DNA from: Gnetum montanum
Taxonomy: Eukaryota > Streptophyta > Gnetopsida > Gnetales > Gnetaceae
NCBI GenBank assembly: GCA_015680685.1
Contig: MNCI01030285.1
Coordinates: 1-37,236 of the forward strand
Length of the DNA stretch: 37,236 bases
Reading direction: 5' to 3'
Positions 9,412-20,581 of this stretch are shown one piece after another (position 1 is the first letter of the stretch; every line of letters begins with the position of its first letter). A program made the translations under genes and the position numbers. The notes beneath the pieces are model-generated. The model was not told where the DNA came from, made no database searches, and saw nothing but the letters and a program-made list of their open reading frames with translations.

Positions 9412-10214
9412 TGATGAGCCATGATATCAAAGCCCACCAAGTGATATCAGACATTTGATGTCAAAACCTATCTCGTTGCCTATAAATAAGAAGTGGGTGC
9501 ACCTAGTTTGGTAATAAGTTAGTTAGTTTCTGTAGTCCCTTACCCAAACTCTTACCTTCTCTCCCTCTCAGAGTTAGAATTATTTTCGAGTACTTGCAGC
9601 AGAAGTCATAAAGTGAATGGATCTTTATTTAAGCATTGTGTACTTGAGCACACCTTGTGGCTAGCAATAAAGAAGAACTTTGTGATAAACCTTGATGCAT
9701 TCAAAATAGCTTATTTAATGTTATTTATAGTTATTAATAGTTTCCTTAGTTAATTAATGTTTTCTCTCTTACCTTGTTAATTCTCCCAAGTAAGCACACC
9801 TAACACAACCACTTCAAGCATACGTGGCACACTTGATAACCTAGTAACGATTAGCATTTGGTAATGCCAGTAGTGTTACATTGGTTCAGGATGTGTACGA
9901 CAAGTGGGAATGGATGTTGGTGTTAGGAGTAGTTAAAGCATAGCTAATTAGTTCATTTAAATTAGTTACTTAATCATTCATTTCTCCCTTTGTAACACCA
10001 TGACAAAAAACATAAAAAACAATAAAAATCTTGTGTATTAAGTTAACTTAATGATACAATTGTGTCATACAAGTAAGCTTGGGAAGATAATAATTAACTA
10101 ACCCATCCTGGTTCTGTGAAGGCGCATAAGCACTTAGTCCTTGAAATTTGACCAGATCATGTGTGGATGCTTGTATTCGTATGGTTCAACAAAGGGGTAC
10201 CTCACCACTCATCA
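9412..10214 (+). repeat. 5' LTR of the + strand Athila/Tat-like element
   Basis: It starts TGATGAG and ends CTCATCA, a 7 bp terminal inverted repeat. It is homologous to the two LTRs at 22442-23421 and 28754-29658 in reverse orientation; for example the GTGGGAATGGATGTTG stretch near 9905 is shared. U3 has three GATATC-type units at 9423, 9443 and 9457, and a TATA box TATAAATAAG at 9481-9490. It is 803 bp long, lacking the 105 bp tandem pair seen in the other two LTRs. Confidence 0.9.
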
Positions 10215-10234
10215 TTGGTGCTTTTGTTAGGGAC
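10215..10234 (+). other. Primer-binding site, tRNA-Asp type (decayed)
   Basis: TTGGTGCTTTTGTTAGGGAC lies directly after the LTR. Relative to the complement of the plant tRNA-Asp 3' end (TGGCGCCGTTGCCGGGG), most differences are C-to-T or G-to-A. The same site in the sister element (28734-28753, - strand) is closer to the canonical form. tRNA-Asp priming is known for Athila-type elements. Confidence 0.75.
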
Positions 10235-10352
10235 TTTGTTGTTTGTGTGCTAAGTAGAACTTAGGAATCTTCCCAGCATTAGAAAGAACCTTTCGAGTTA
10301 GTCATCAAGAAAAGAAAAGAAAGAAAAAGTATTGCATACTGAATAAAAAAAC

Positions 10353-12260
10353 ATGTCTTCTTCTTCTTACAAGAGTGTTTCACTTCCTAGGTTTGATACA
10401 ATGAACAATCAGAGGTATAGTACACATGATGATCTACCAGTGCCCCAATAGTTTCACTTAGTATACACTTATCCCAATGAGTATGTACTAGATTTCACCT
10501 TTATCCTCCACTAGAATGAACAACTGCATTGGCATGATCTATAGGGTAACATAGTGTTACCTCCTAATCACTCCATTCCTAGCATGCTTCTTCATGCTCT
10601 CACATGAATTGGCATGCAGCACTTACAGGCAAAGTACGTTGTGCATGAGCAAGATTTGAGAGATTATCAACTCATAGAGGCATAATGTCAAAGGGACCTA
10701 CAATAGGAGAGACATTATAAATCTATGAAGGAAAAGTGGTTTCAGGATGTCCCATATGTCCTAAGTGAGAACGAAGGTGGTGAACCTGCCTTAGGAGGTT
10801 TTCCACGAAATGATGTTCCTGCTATTAATTTTGGTCAAGGGGTTGGGTACTAGAATCTCCATTCAACTATCCATACTCTAGGTTTTGGTACCAATGAATA
10901 GAAGGGGTCCAAAAAAGGAACACAAACACATGAGAAAGTGGGACACTCTAATCGTAACTACAACCAAGGCCACAATTGCTGAAGAGAAGGTAGCAGGCAC
11001 CACCATGGTGACAGTCCTTCTTCCTATTCACCTTCATCATCTCCTTCATCCTCTCCTTCAAGATCTGAACACAATCGCAAGGAAAAAGACCATGAGGATA
11101 ATGGTAGGTGAAATAGGAGTCATAGATGAAACAGTCAATAAAGGAGATGAGGGTAATCTAGAGAATCATAACATGAAAGAAGGGAGAATAGGGAACAACA
11201 TAGGCATCATAGACTCCATAGAAAACATGATCACGATGAACCCTTACTTACTACCTGAAGCATTATAGACATAATTGAGGCTATTAGGATCTCAACAAGG
11301 CACCAAAAGGATAGTAGGATTAGGAGATTAGACATGAATAATATCCCATGATTTGAAGGGGGATACAACACTGATCCTCAAAATCATCTATAAGAATTCT
11401 ATGATGCATGTGCCTTAAAAAATATAGAAAATGATTGGAGAAAACTAAAGTTGTTTCCATGGACACTAATCAAAGAAGCTGAAAATTGGTACTAGTCCTT
11501 AGAACCAAAATCCATTCGAAGGTGAAGTACCATGTTAGAATTGTTTAACAATAAGTATTAAATCTACTCCCTAGTGTCCAACCTATGTAAGAAAATCTAA
11601 GGATGGAGACAAGGAGGACATGAGCCCTTGGATGCTGCCATGGACTGATATTATGCATTATTACATTGTTGCCTTGGCCATCTTCCATCTCATAGATGGG
11701 CTTAGGTATGAAACACGAAGTTGGGACTTATGCCCAAGGAAGACTATCTGAGCTTAGAGCCTATTAAGTATAAAGATTGTTGGAGAAAGTTGCCAAAGAG
11801 GAAGGTGAGTTAAGAAAAAGAGATAGTATAGAGGAATAAAACTGAGATCCTTCCCTCCAAAAGAAGGAAGTTAAATTTTTTGAGGATGAAGAAGAGTCAC
11901 CACTCAAAGAGATGGTGAATAGGAAAACTTTGCCTATTCAAAAGTTTGCATTAGAACTATCAGCAAAGGTAGATCAAATGTGGAACTTACTAGATAAAAA
12001 ATTTCAAACTATTCTAAAATAGTAGAGGATTCTAGAGAATAGGGTAGTGATCGGGAAAGAAGAAAAAAGAGAGAAGTTGAATATGCACGTAACAAAGGTA
12101 AGGGCAAAGTTACCCTCATCGAAGAGGTTGTGGATTTAGATACAGATAATGATGGCGGATGTGAGGTATGCCAATATGACCGTCTTAAGGAATGTTTCCT
12201 TGTAGTCTCACATCTGTAGGACTCTAGGGTGTATGCACTCAACCTACAATTAAATAAAAG
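10353..12260 (+). pseudogene. Gag of the + strand Athila/Tat-like element
   Basis: The ATG at 10353 opens MSSSSYKSVSLP. A charged His/Ser-rich region follows near 10900-11250, where a 127-codon ORF in a different frame is a shadow. The Gag core is at 11335-11740: FEGGYNTDPQNHL, ENDWRKLKLFPWTLIKEAENWY, and LELFNNKY, matching the retrotransposon Gag family (Pro-rich entry, LxLFP, WY/W and F..KY). A short zinc knuckle at 12160-12195 has the spacing C-x2-C-x3-R-x3-C, with Arg in place of His. Many TAG/TGA stops occur. The sister element shows the same order with fewer breaks. Gag forms the particle and binds the RNA genome. Confidence 0.75.
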
Positions 12261-12860
12261 GCAAAAACCCTGAAAGTTACCTTATCCCCAAGGTAACCAA
12301 AGATACTTCCACCAACCCTTGATGTATTATCCAAGTGGAACTTCACCACAACCAAATGAGTAGTATCAATAGTGGTATTACCTAGAATCATGGGGAACAT
12401 CACCACCACATCAATAGTACCCTTACTATGAACTTGGTATGTATGGATACTATGTGTAGTAGCCGATCTCTCCACATGACTCTACTAGTCATATCACTCC
12501 TCAACCTCACTACCAAAATCATGAATACTATAGAACTACTTTTCCTAGGGGTGATGTTCCACAAATACACTATCCTTCTCATCCAGTTACACCTCTTCCA
12601 CCCTTAACTCCATTACCACCTGCTCTAGCTATGCAAGGTGAGCTCCCTGCACAACTGCAACAATGGAACACAATAAGTGTTGTTAAATCTCAACCTACTA
12701 TTGGTTTAGATAACCACATAAAGAAAAGACCTTTCTTTAGAACCAAAAATCCAACTAAGTCCTTACAACCACAAGTGGCTAATCCTTTAAACCCCTCATC
12801 ACCAATTGAACCTTTGGGACTCCCTTCAAACAAAAAATCACACCTAATGCATACGGTCAT
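12261..12860 (+). pseudogene. Pro/Gln/His/Tyr-rich Gag-protease linker
   Basis: This is low-complexity coding sequence between the Gag knuckle and protease. Translation in shifting frames is rich in Tyr, His, Gln and Pro, with VTPLPPLTPLPPAL-type runs near 12590-12630. It is homologous to the linker at 26213-26727 on the - strand. An 84-codon open stretch at 12631-12885 is in the element's frame and leads to the protease. The linker has no known enzymatic role. Confidence 0.6.
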
Positions 12861-13600
12861 GTTGACTTATGCTGTTACTGACTAGATTAAAGCTAGCCAT
12901 ATTCCTAGGAAATTCTCTAATCCTTGGAGTCCTCTTATATATCTACAAATTGTTGGGAATGAACTATGCAAATCTCTTTTGGATTTAGGTTTTGGTGTCA
13001 ACCTAATCTTTCAAGAAATGTACAAATCTTGGAACTTCCCTCTACTAAAAAATAGTAACATTCCTTTAGAGTTGGCCAACCAGTCCATCACTATTCCATT
13101 AGGACTAGTGAAGGACATTTTCACCACTATTTATGATGGTCGTATCTAGCTAACTTCCTAGGAATTCAGGTCAACAACGATAAGGGAAACTTCCCAATCA
13201 TAATGAGAAGATCCTGGCTAAGAATAATTGATGCATGCCTAGGAATCCATGATATTTTCCTAGAAATATCAAAGGAAAATACATTTGAAAAGATCAACAA
13301 GAAGAAAGTTCCATGCATCGCATACAGTGACATAGGGTGTAATTGCGTGTAGAAGTCTTCATTTGTACAATGTTTAACAATGCCTACATGCAACTAGTGT
13401 GCACAAGTAACTAATATACAAAGATGCCTATATGGAGTAGCCACAAGATAGAAAGACACCCAGTGGCTGAAAATTGACCAAGAGAGAAACTCAACCATCT
13501 GCATGGTACCAACTCAAATCTTGACTTGCACTTACATTGCTAACATAGACACATTAGAGGAAGTCAATCACCAACTTCCAAGTACCGACATCAAAAATAT
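12861..13600 (+). pseudogene. Aspartic protease region of the + strand element
   Basis: SPLIYLQIVGNELCKSLLDLGFGVNLI spans about 12930-13008, with Asp-Leu-Gly in place of the usual Asp-Ser/Thr-Gly and hydrophobics Val-Asn-Leu after it, as in plant gypsy proteases. Downstream, IPLELANQS-like and a VIMRRSWLRIIDACLGIHD stretch (13190-13250) correspond to the flap and the family's Leu-Gly-Arg-Pro-Phe-Leu region, here Arg-Ser-Trp-Leu. The segment KKVPCIAYSD near 13305 and following sequence is shared with the sister element to about position 13580, where the sister's deletion begins. Stops and frame changes are present. Confidence 0.65.
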
Positions 13601-14600
13601 CAACTAGGGAGACTTGGAAATACCTAATAAGTTTAAGGAAGATCCCTTTGAGTTAAAATTATTTCCCCCTAGTATGAAATACACATTTCTTAAAAATAGA
13701 AAACTAGTAATCATTAACGTGAAGCTTTCTCCCCAACAAAAGGGAAGACTGTTGAAATTGGTAAAAAAATGGTTGAAAGCCTTTACTTGGTCATATCCAA
13801 AATTAACCAGAATAGATCTTAGGATATGCCAACATAGAATTTGCATTGATCCCTCCATGAAGCCTCAATGATAATTACAAAGATGATTGAACCCAAAGCT
13901 CAAGCAAGTGGTTAAGGAAGAAATTGAATAGCTTCTAAAAGTTGGGTTCATCTACCCCATTGCTAATAGTGAATGGGTTAGTTCCTCAGTCATTGTGCCT
14001 AAAAATGGAGGTAAATGAAGGGTTTGTATAGACCTTAGGCTACTGAACATGGCAACATTTAAAGATCACTTTCCATTGTCATTTGTTGACCAAGTCTTAG
14101 ATACCATTACAGGGCATCGCTACTACAGCTTTCTGGATGGGTATAGTCAGTATAGCCAAATTCAAATAGCCCTAGAAGACCAAGACAAGACTATTTTCAC
14201 TAGTCCTTGGGGAACATTTACATACAAACATATGTTTTTTGTCTTTTGCACTGCCCCTGCAACATTTCAACGTTTGGTTCTAAGCATATTTTAGCAGTAG
14301 ATAGGAAATGGTGTGGAGGTCTTCATGGACGATTTCCCCACCTATGGAGTAGACTTCAATCAACCATTGGACCAATTAGAGCAAGTACTTAAACAATGCA
14401 TTGAAACCAACTTAAGGATCAATTGGCAAAAAAGCCATTTAATGGTCCAAGAAGGCGTAGTATTAGGGCACAAGGTTTCACAAGCAAGGATAGAGGTAGA
14501 TCATGAAAAGATCAAAGTCATCCAAGGAATTACCCATCAACCTGAAACTATAAAAGATATTTGATCATTCCTTGGACATACTACCTCTTATAGATGCTTT
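13601..14600 (+). pseudogene. Reverse transcriptase of the + strand element
   Basis: ORFs at 13614-13871, 14049-14294 and 14313-14564 are pieces of one domain. The order is KFKEDPFELKLFPPS and an ICIDPSMKPQ linker, then VGFIYPIANSEWVS, VIVPKNGGK-stop-RVCIDLR (TGA at 14016 where the family has Trp), HFPLSFVDQVLD, FLDGYSQYSQIQIA, FTSPWGTFTYK, a CTAPATFQR block and the catalytic loop VFMDDF (Asp codons 14328-14333, intact). The end is VVLGHKVSQARIEVDHEKI. The next codon group has TGA where the family has Arg before SFLGH. The catalytic Asp pair survives but the frame is broken. The Athila/Tat assignment rests on the FLDGYS and GLC/FCTAPATFQR phrases. Confidence 0.85.
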
Positions 14601-15180
14601 ATTGAGAACTTTTCAAAGGTTGCAAAATCATTGGTTAAATTAACAAAAAAGGACGCGCCCTTTGAATGGAGTAGGGAATGTGAACTAGCTTTCCAAACTT
14701 TAAATAGAAGCCCATAGAAACACATATTCTAGAAGCTCCTAACTAGTCTAGACCATTCCACATAATGACTGACATGTCCAAATTTGCTTTAGGAGCCATA
14801 CTTACATAGTTAGATGACCAAAAATATCCTTACTACATCCACTGTACAAGTAGGAGTATTGTTGGTGCACAACTCAACTACACCACAATAGAGAAATAAT
14901 TAATGGCTATAGTGTTTGTACTAGAAAACTTTAGGCACTATGTATTGGGCTATAAGGTATTTGTACATATAGATCATAGTGCAATAGAGTTCCTAATGAA
15001 TAAACCAATGGTGAGCCCTCACATCATACAATGACTTGTAATCTTACAAGACTTCAATCGTACCATGATTAATTGTAAAGGCACTGAGAATGTCTTGATA
15101 ATCATTTACCTCAATTGCGGTGGAACAACAAAGAGGATGATTATCCAATTTTTGAGCATTTCCCTAATGAACTCCTCTTT
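14601..15180 (+). pseudogene. RNase H of the + strand element
   Basis: The thumb end SFLGHTTSYRCFIENFSK is followed by LTKKDAPFEWS. RNase H begins with ADMSKFALGAIL near 14765-14800 (first catalytic Asp), then QLNYTTIEK-stop-LMAIVFVLENFRHYV (catalytic Glu region), then GYKVFVHIDHSAIEFLMNKP (Asp in HIDHSA). LVILQDFNRTMINCKGTENVL closes it, as in the family where ADxLSR follows. Stops at TAA and TAG are present. It overlaps the end of RT and leads to integrase. Confidence 0.75.
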
Positions 15181-16566
15181 GCAGGTGTACTAAACAATCA
15201 ATTAACCATTGAGATAAATTGGTATAGTAGCATTCATACCTATCTCCTCAAACAAGAAACGCCATAAGGGTTATACGTTAAAAAGAAACAACAGTTTCTT
15301 CACTGAGCCAAGTATTTTATGGAAATCAATGGGCAACTTTATAAAGTATGCCTTGATGGCTTGGTCCTTGTGGGGGTCTTGGTGATGATCAATTCCAAGT
15401 TCTCCAAGATAGTCATGAGGGTCCTTGTGAGGGTCATTACATTGGGAGATGAACAACCATTAAAATCTTGCCTGCAAGATACTATTGGCCTACATTGTTC
15501 TAGGATGCCCATCATTTCATCCAATCTTGTGAGTGCTATCAATGTGATGGGGGAATAACTACTAGAATGGAGGATCTGCAACAATGGATTCAACCTTTAG
15601 AACCCTTCGATATATTTGGAATTGATTTTATGGGGCCTATTACAGCAATGTCCAATGAAAAAGCCTACATTGTTGTTACTATTGACTACTTTACAAAATG
15701 GGTAGAAGTAGCCACTATTACAAATTGTACATCATCTACCACTACACGATTTATTCAACAACAAATCATAAACTAGTTTGGTGTGCCTTGTGCACTTATT
15801 TCAGATAATGGTAGACACTTCATAGGTGCAACTTTTTGAAAGTTGATGCAATGATTAGGAGTGGAATACAAACTAAGTACACCATATCATCCTCAAGAGA
15901 ATGGTTAAGCTAAAGTCACCAATAGGGAGATTACAAAAGTATTGACCTGAACTATTAGTAAGTATAGGCAAGATTGGAGTACCAAACTGAATGATGCTCT
16001 TTGGGCATACCACTCCACATGGAAACTCCCTATAGGCTACACTCCCTATGAGTTAGTGTGTGGTAAACTTCCAATGCTTTCTATTTAAGTAGAACTTTGT
16101 ACACTATCCATGGCATGTGACCTCAACATTGACCTTAACCTAGCACAAAGAGAATAGTTAATGAATCTTAATTTGCTAGATGAGAATTGATTAGCTACCC
16201 TATCATCTAATGAATTGCATAAGGATTTTAATAAACAACTTCATGACCTAAAAATTAGAAAAGTTAAATATCAACTAGGAGATAAGGTTCTCTATTGGAA
16301 CCCCACACATGTGCTACAACATACTAAATTTCAAACATTTTGGGAAGGACCTTATATTATTCATGAAATGTTTCCTTTAAGATCCATGATGATTTATAAA
16401 CCTATAAGCCCAAGTAAGAAATTATTAGTCAACATCCAGCAAACGAAACCTTTCCGTGAACCTCAAACAACTAGTATGAATACTACCTCTATTGGTGTAC
16501 AACCCTACTCATTATTTTGGATTGACTCCTTCCAACTTAGTCATGGGGGAGATGGCCACCATTGCT
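15181..16566 (+). pseudogene. Integrase of the + strand element
   Basis: The zinc-binding domain reads SHEGPCEGHYIG (His-His) near 15405-15440 and Ser-Cys-Glu-Cys-Tyr-Gln-Cys (Cys-Cys) near 15530. The DDE core follows. The first Asp is in FGIDFMGPI (about 15615), then IDYFTKWVEVA; the second Asp is in ISDNGRHF (about 15803); the Glu is in YHPQENG (about 15897). TAA for Gln follows at ENG-stop-A. TGA replaces Trp in TFWKL, and WAYHSTWK is at about 16005. The C-terminus, open at 16215-16568, contains LGDKVLYWNP and WEGPYIIHEM, the GPF/Y-type module. No chromodomain is seen. The final codons overlap the first polypurine-like motif. Integrase would insert the cDNA. Confidence 0.85.
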
Positions 16567-18437
16567 AACCATTCTTAGCTCTCAGCTCTTTTCGTATTTT
16601 TGTTTTACACATATTTTCATATTTACTTATTTTTATTTTACATCATTGTTCACATTTTTAATATTTCTTTGTTTTCTTCATTCATCATATAATAAGTGTT
16701 CATGATGGTGGATTGAATTAAATGGTGTTGATTATTAATGTTAGGTTTTTACCTTTGACTTTCAATGTTGATTCTAAGATATGGTTTCTTTTGATAAAAC
16801 AAGCAATGAGTCCATGTCATCCATTCGTCCATTCAACTCTATGGTCTCCCTTCCTTTTGAAAGTGCATTGTCCCTTTTTCTAAGTAAACTTATAAATGAA
16901 TTGGTGGCTTGATACTCTTCAAACGAAGGAAATATTCAAATGGATTGAAAAGGATGTGACTTTTAGGAGATTCGATGCATTTGTGCTGATTATTCTCTTG
17001 GGTACTTGGATGTTTTTCATAAATTCTTTTGCCATTCTACTACTAACCAAATATCAAGAAGTTTATTGAATCAAAATAAGTCTTTGCATAGTATGGTTCT
17101 CACATAGAAAAATAAAAGAAAAAATGGTGGAAATTCAAAGAACACCCCTTATACATAATAAAAACACATGGGCTACAAGCACTAGTTATGGCACCAGAAA
17201 GATATGTTAACCATGCCTGAAGGTTTGCTCCAACTAAGGCCCTCTCTCACTTCTTACTCTTCTGATATTTTCATGTTCGAATGTTAGTTGCTTTATAGAA
17301 GCACTCTTGCTACTTCAGGAGGATAGATTGATCAAGTGTGTTGATGCAAGGTCACTAGATATGGTTAGTTTGAATCTAGATTTGGCCAGAATTTTATTAA
17401 GTCACCTTAACCATATATAACACAAGGGAATATACACAACCTTAATTTTTTGATTCCATTCTATTCTCCTCTCTTCTTGTATTTCTTTCCATACTCCACC
17501 TCATTACTAATTTTAAGATCAAGCTATATCTTGATTAATGCATTTTTTTTCTCCGTAAATTCTTATGGGTAAGTTTTTAACTTTTGCTTCCAAATGTCAT
17601 TTCTAGGGCCTACAAACACTTTGGTTTGTGAGTTTATCAGAGCATATAGGGAACACACTTCCTTTGGGAAGGACCCACTAGTATTCCTTTTTGGTGCAAT
17701 TGTTAAGTTCTTTCCCTTAAACATTTCTTACAATCAACCATTCCTCATTTCCCCCCATCCATGACATCCATTTTCATTTTAATGGCTTCACCATTGTTTC
17801 TTTAATCTTTCTTGTTCTTTCATTTTCCATCCTATCGCTATCAGGGGTTTGCTCTTAGTCATGGGGGCCCTGTCACAAATTTTTCCATTCTACTACTTGT
17901 CTCACCCCTACACCTTGGGTAGTTTCCAATGATAAACCTCTAACCTAGTACTTTCCATACCCAAAACTTAGCCAATGTGATTTATATCAAGGCAAGGTAT
18001 AAATTGCATTATGACTTACCTATCCTTGCTAATTTTTGACTATGTTGTGTGTGTAGATTCTAATCACACAAACAATGGACTAGGATAGGAGGGAGCACTC
18101 AGGATTGACTAGAGCTAGAGCATTTACACAAAAAATAAGTTGGGTCATGTGGATATGGATGAATAATGGAATGTGCAATCTCAACATTGGTAGCAATGTA
18201 CCTCATTATTTTTCTCCCTCTTCAAGTTTTCAAATAAAGGTCTGGATGTCATCTATGTATAGTATTCACCACAATTGTCATGAACACCAATGCTATAATA
18301 TGTTGTTGATTCATTCATCGGGCACTTGAAGTCTATCATCTTATTTCACCATCAGTTGTCATTCAATCAATAATCTCATACCTTCTGAATATTTTGTAAT
18401 GAACTCAACGACAAGTTTTTATTTAGTCATGGCAGTA
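16567..18437 (+). other. 3' noncoding module with polypurine-like motifs
   Basis: About 1.9 kb separates integrase from the expected LTR start. CTTAGTCATGGGGGA at 16536-16550 ends pol; the same motif recurs at 17853-17867 and, decayed, at 18422-18436 directly before TGATGAG. The sister element has them in the same order and with near-equal spacing (25336-25350, 23990-24003, 23422-23437). Homology between the two modules can be followed throughout. Examples are a GTTAAGTTCTTTCCCT-type block at 17702 and a GCATTGGTAGCAA-type block at 18184. No long ORF is shared. A 74-codon ORF at 18105-18329 is not supported. Confidence 0.65.
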
Positions 18438-19610
18438 TGATGAGGGGTTACAATGTTACTTCTATAAAACCTTCTAAATCCCCTTTTTTGAGAAGATAAA
18501 GTGTAAAAAGTAGCCAAAAAGAGAAAAAAATAAGAAAAGAAAGAGGAGAAGTAGAAAATAAAAAATCAAGAAAAATGTGCTACAGCTAATTCAAATCACT
18601 CCTCCCTTGCACGAAATGGCAACTGATCATACACCTTGCTATCATGATGCTCTTATGGTTGTCTATCATCGAGATGAAACAATGCGATGTCACTAATTAG
18701 AGGTGTGGACTTGGTTGGGAGTTTGGAGTGAAAGACTAATGGTACATTAATCATGCACAACATTTTATATTCATTATGCCTAAGGTAGGTTACCTCATGT
18801 CCTGATCTTTGCAATCCCTTCTATAATTCGTCTCATTTCATGGTCCAAGTATTTCTAACTTGTGTCTTGTGTGGCATATAATTCATACCTCATTATGGTG
18901 GTACTTATCATATGTTTGTTTCATTGCACAAGTGCAGATTACATTTAACCCTTTTAGTGCCTACAAACATTTTAACTTGTGGTTACGCAAGGGCATGATA
19001 GGTTGGAACTTGCTTTGGGGAGGACCCACACTTGCGTGAATTTTGTAATTTGTAATTTTTTTACATCACCACATAATTCTATACCCTTTGAGTATTACAT
19101 TACTAAATCTATTGCTTCCTCTATCATTATTTCAGCCAAATGTTCCTTAGGACCACTACATGTCCTTTTTCGTCACCATTTTCAAAGAACTTCGTTGTAT
19201 AATTCTAGTTTCTTACACTTTTAGTACTTTAATTTCCACTTAATGTTACCCTAGACCTTTCAAATCTACCTCAAATCCTTCATTTTTGGCTGTGAAAACT
19301 TGAAAACTCATCAATGTTACTAAGTACCCTATTTTGGATAGGACGCAATATCGGGTACCCAGTATTTGGTCCGACATGATATTGGGTCCATGTGATATAT
19401 ATAAGGGCCTCACCCTCACTTCCCCTTGGCATGTGTAGAAGTCATTTTCAACTATTGATGAAAGGGGAGTTGTTGCAAATTTCTTCCATGATTTTCATGC
19501 TTTACGAGCCTAACATTTAACCATCAATATCTTGCTCATTAATGCTTCGATTTCCCTTTTGATTGCACCTACTTAAACTTGGAGTGTTTAACTTAGTCAT
19601 GGGGGAGGGA
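18438..19610 (+). repeat. Diverged second copy of 3' module with LTR-like patch
   Basis: Starting at TGATGAG (18438), the sequence fails to match the LTR. From about 18500 it resembles 17100-17700 again. A run of A/G-rich sequence leads to GTGCTACAGCTA (compare GGGCTACAAGCA at about 17170), a GTCACTAATTAG region (compare 17350), and GCCTACAAACATTTT to GGAGGACCCAC at 18959-19027 (compare 17610-17687). A polypurine-like CTTAGTCATGGGGGA at 19592-19606 ends it. At 19340-19410 there are GCAATATCG, CATGATATT and a TATATATAAGG box, resembling the U3 GATATC units and TATA box of this family. It is probably the tail of a related, older element. Confidence 0.45.
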
Positions 19611-20188
19611 CATAGTAGAATTCATGCATAAGTTTTTCAAAATTCACTATCACCTGAAGGATATCATAAGTGTAAGTAATATTAAGAAATATTAAGAACT
19701 CATGCCAAATTAATTTTCTTCCTTCACCCAAATCATGTAAATTATTGTTGGAATCACCTAAGCAAATTAGGCCCAACATTAAAACTTTTAGGGAAATTTC
19801 TTTCAAAAATTTCTAACTCTAAAATCACACTAAGTAATAATTTAAAATTTATTAAAGATAATAATTAAGGTATAAGAGAATTAAACTTTGTTAAATGACC
19901 TTACTAATAATTGATCTCAGTGTGATTACAAATGGCTCCTAAATGAGGACAATAGGGAGGAGCCTCTCAAGGTGTAGCCAAACACCCAAGAGAGGCAGAG
20001 GCCAAGGACCTCCCACAAAACCTATAGAACAGGAGGCATAATCATTTAGCGTTTATTAATAAACCTCTGTTAATGTACAATTCGATTAAGTAGAACGTGG
20101 AGAAGGTAGGGCACCTAAACAAGGACAACATCTCACATTGTCCCTAGAATATGTTTAGGCCATTCAAGAAAGGTCCACATCTACTGCA
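19611..20188. other. AT-rich unassigned stretch
   Basis: No coding domain is recognised. A short inverted repeat, TTGGAATCACC with GGCCCAAC, at about 19750-19780 could be an LTR edge. At 19932 an ATG starts a frame with MAPK, a common Gag-like start, followed by TGA and TAG stops and a Gly/Arg/Pro-rich stretch near 19990. This frame would lead to the ORF below after frame changes. Confidence 0.25.
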
Positions 20189-20581
20189 GTGGTTATGGAA
20201 CTTAATTTTGGACCTTTTACCAAATTTTCCCCTGAACTGATGAAGGATCAACTAAAGGGATCTCCACTATGGCCTATACTCTCAAACAGTGGAGAATGGT
20301 GTTTAGGGGAAACTTATCAATTTTGGCATAATAAGGAGGAAAGAACCATTGTTGACATTGGTGGAATTTCAGTTGATTTCATCATGAAGGTCATTGTGGA
20401 AGTTTTGAACCTTCCAAATATAGGGTCCAAAATTGCTCATTTGTTGACCTGCTCTAATGCTAATGCAAGAAAAGTATGGCTAAAGAGGGCAGATGGAAAA
20501 GAAGACAAAAAATATGNGGATAGTACTCATCAAAAACCACAATTCCATAATTTCTCTACCATAATTAAGGAAGATGGATGA
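20189..20581 (+). pseudogene. 130-codon ORF, possibly plant transposon-associated protein
   Basis: This is the longest uninterrupted frame in the 18.4-21.9 kb stretch, starting at a GTG or an upstream codon and ending in TGA at 20579. The translation includes SPELMKDQLKGSPLWPIL, a Trp-Cys segment and VDIGGISVDFIMKVIVEV followed by LNLPNIG. The pattern Gly-x-x-Val-Asp-Phe ... Val-Leu-x-Leu-Pro resembles plant transposon-associated proteins in which a short beta segment is followed by Ile-Asn-x-x-Leu-Gly-Leu-Pro. That is recollection of a pattern, not an alignment. A downstream segment (to about 20660) in the same frame after the stop looks partly coding. One base is N (20517). Confidence 0.3.

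Larger units (their letters stand above)
9412..18437 (+). mobile_element. Athila/Tat-like Ty3/gypsy element, 3' LTR missing
   Basis: The order is 5' LTR, tRNA-Asp primer site, gag, protease, RT, RNase H, integrase and long 3' noncoding module. The RT block HFPLSFVDQVLD with FLDGYSQYSQIQIA, and the phrase VFMDDF, are Athila/Tat-type rather than chromovirus-type. The boundary TGATGAG occurs again at 18438, right after a polypurine-like TTTAGTCATGGCAGTA, exactly where the 3' LTR should begin. The sequence beyond it does not match the LTR. The sister element at 22442-29658 (- strand) confirms the layout. Confidence 0.85.

Noticed and set aside
10885-11268. 127-codon + strand ORF
   Set aside because: It lies over Gag of the + element in a different frame from the one homologous to the sister Gag (His/Ser/Arg-rich frame); judged a shadow.
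12009-12582. Three - strand ORFs of 60-78 codons
   Set aside because: Antisense to the Gag and linker region of the + element.
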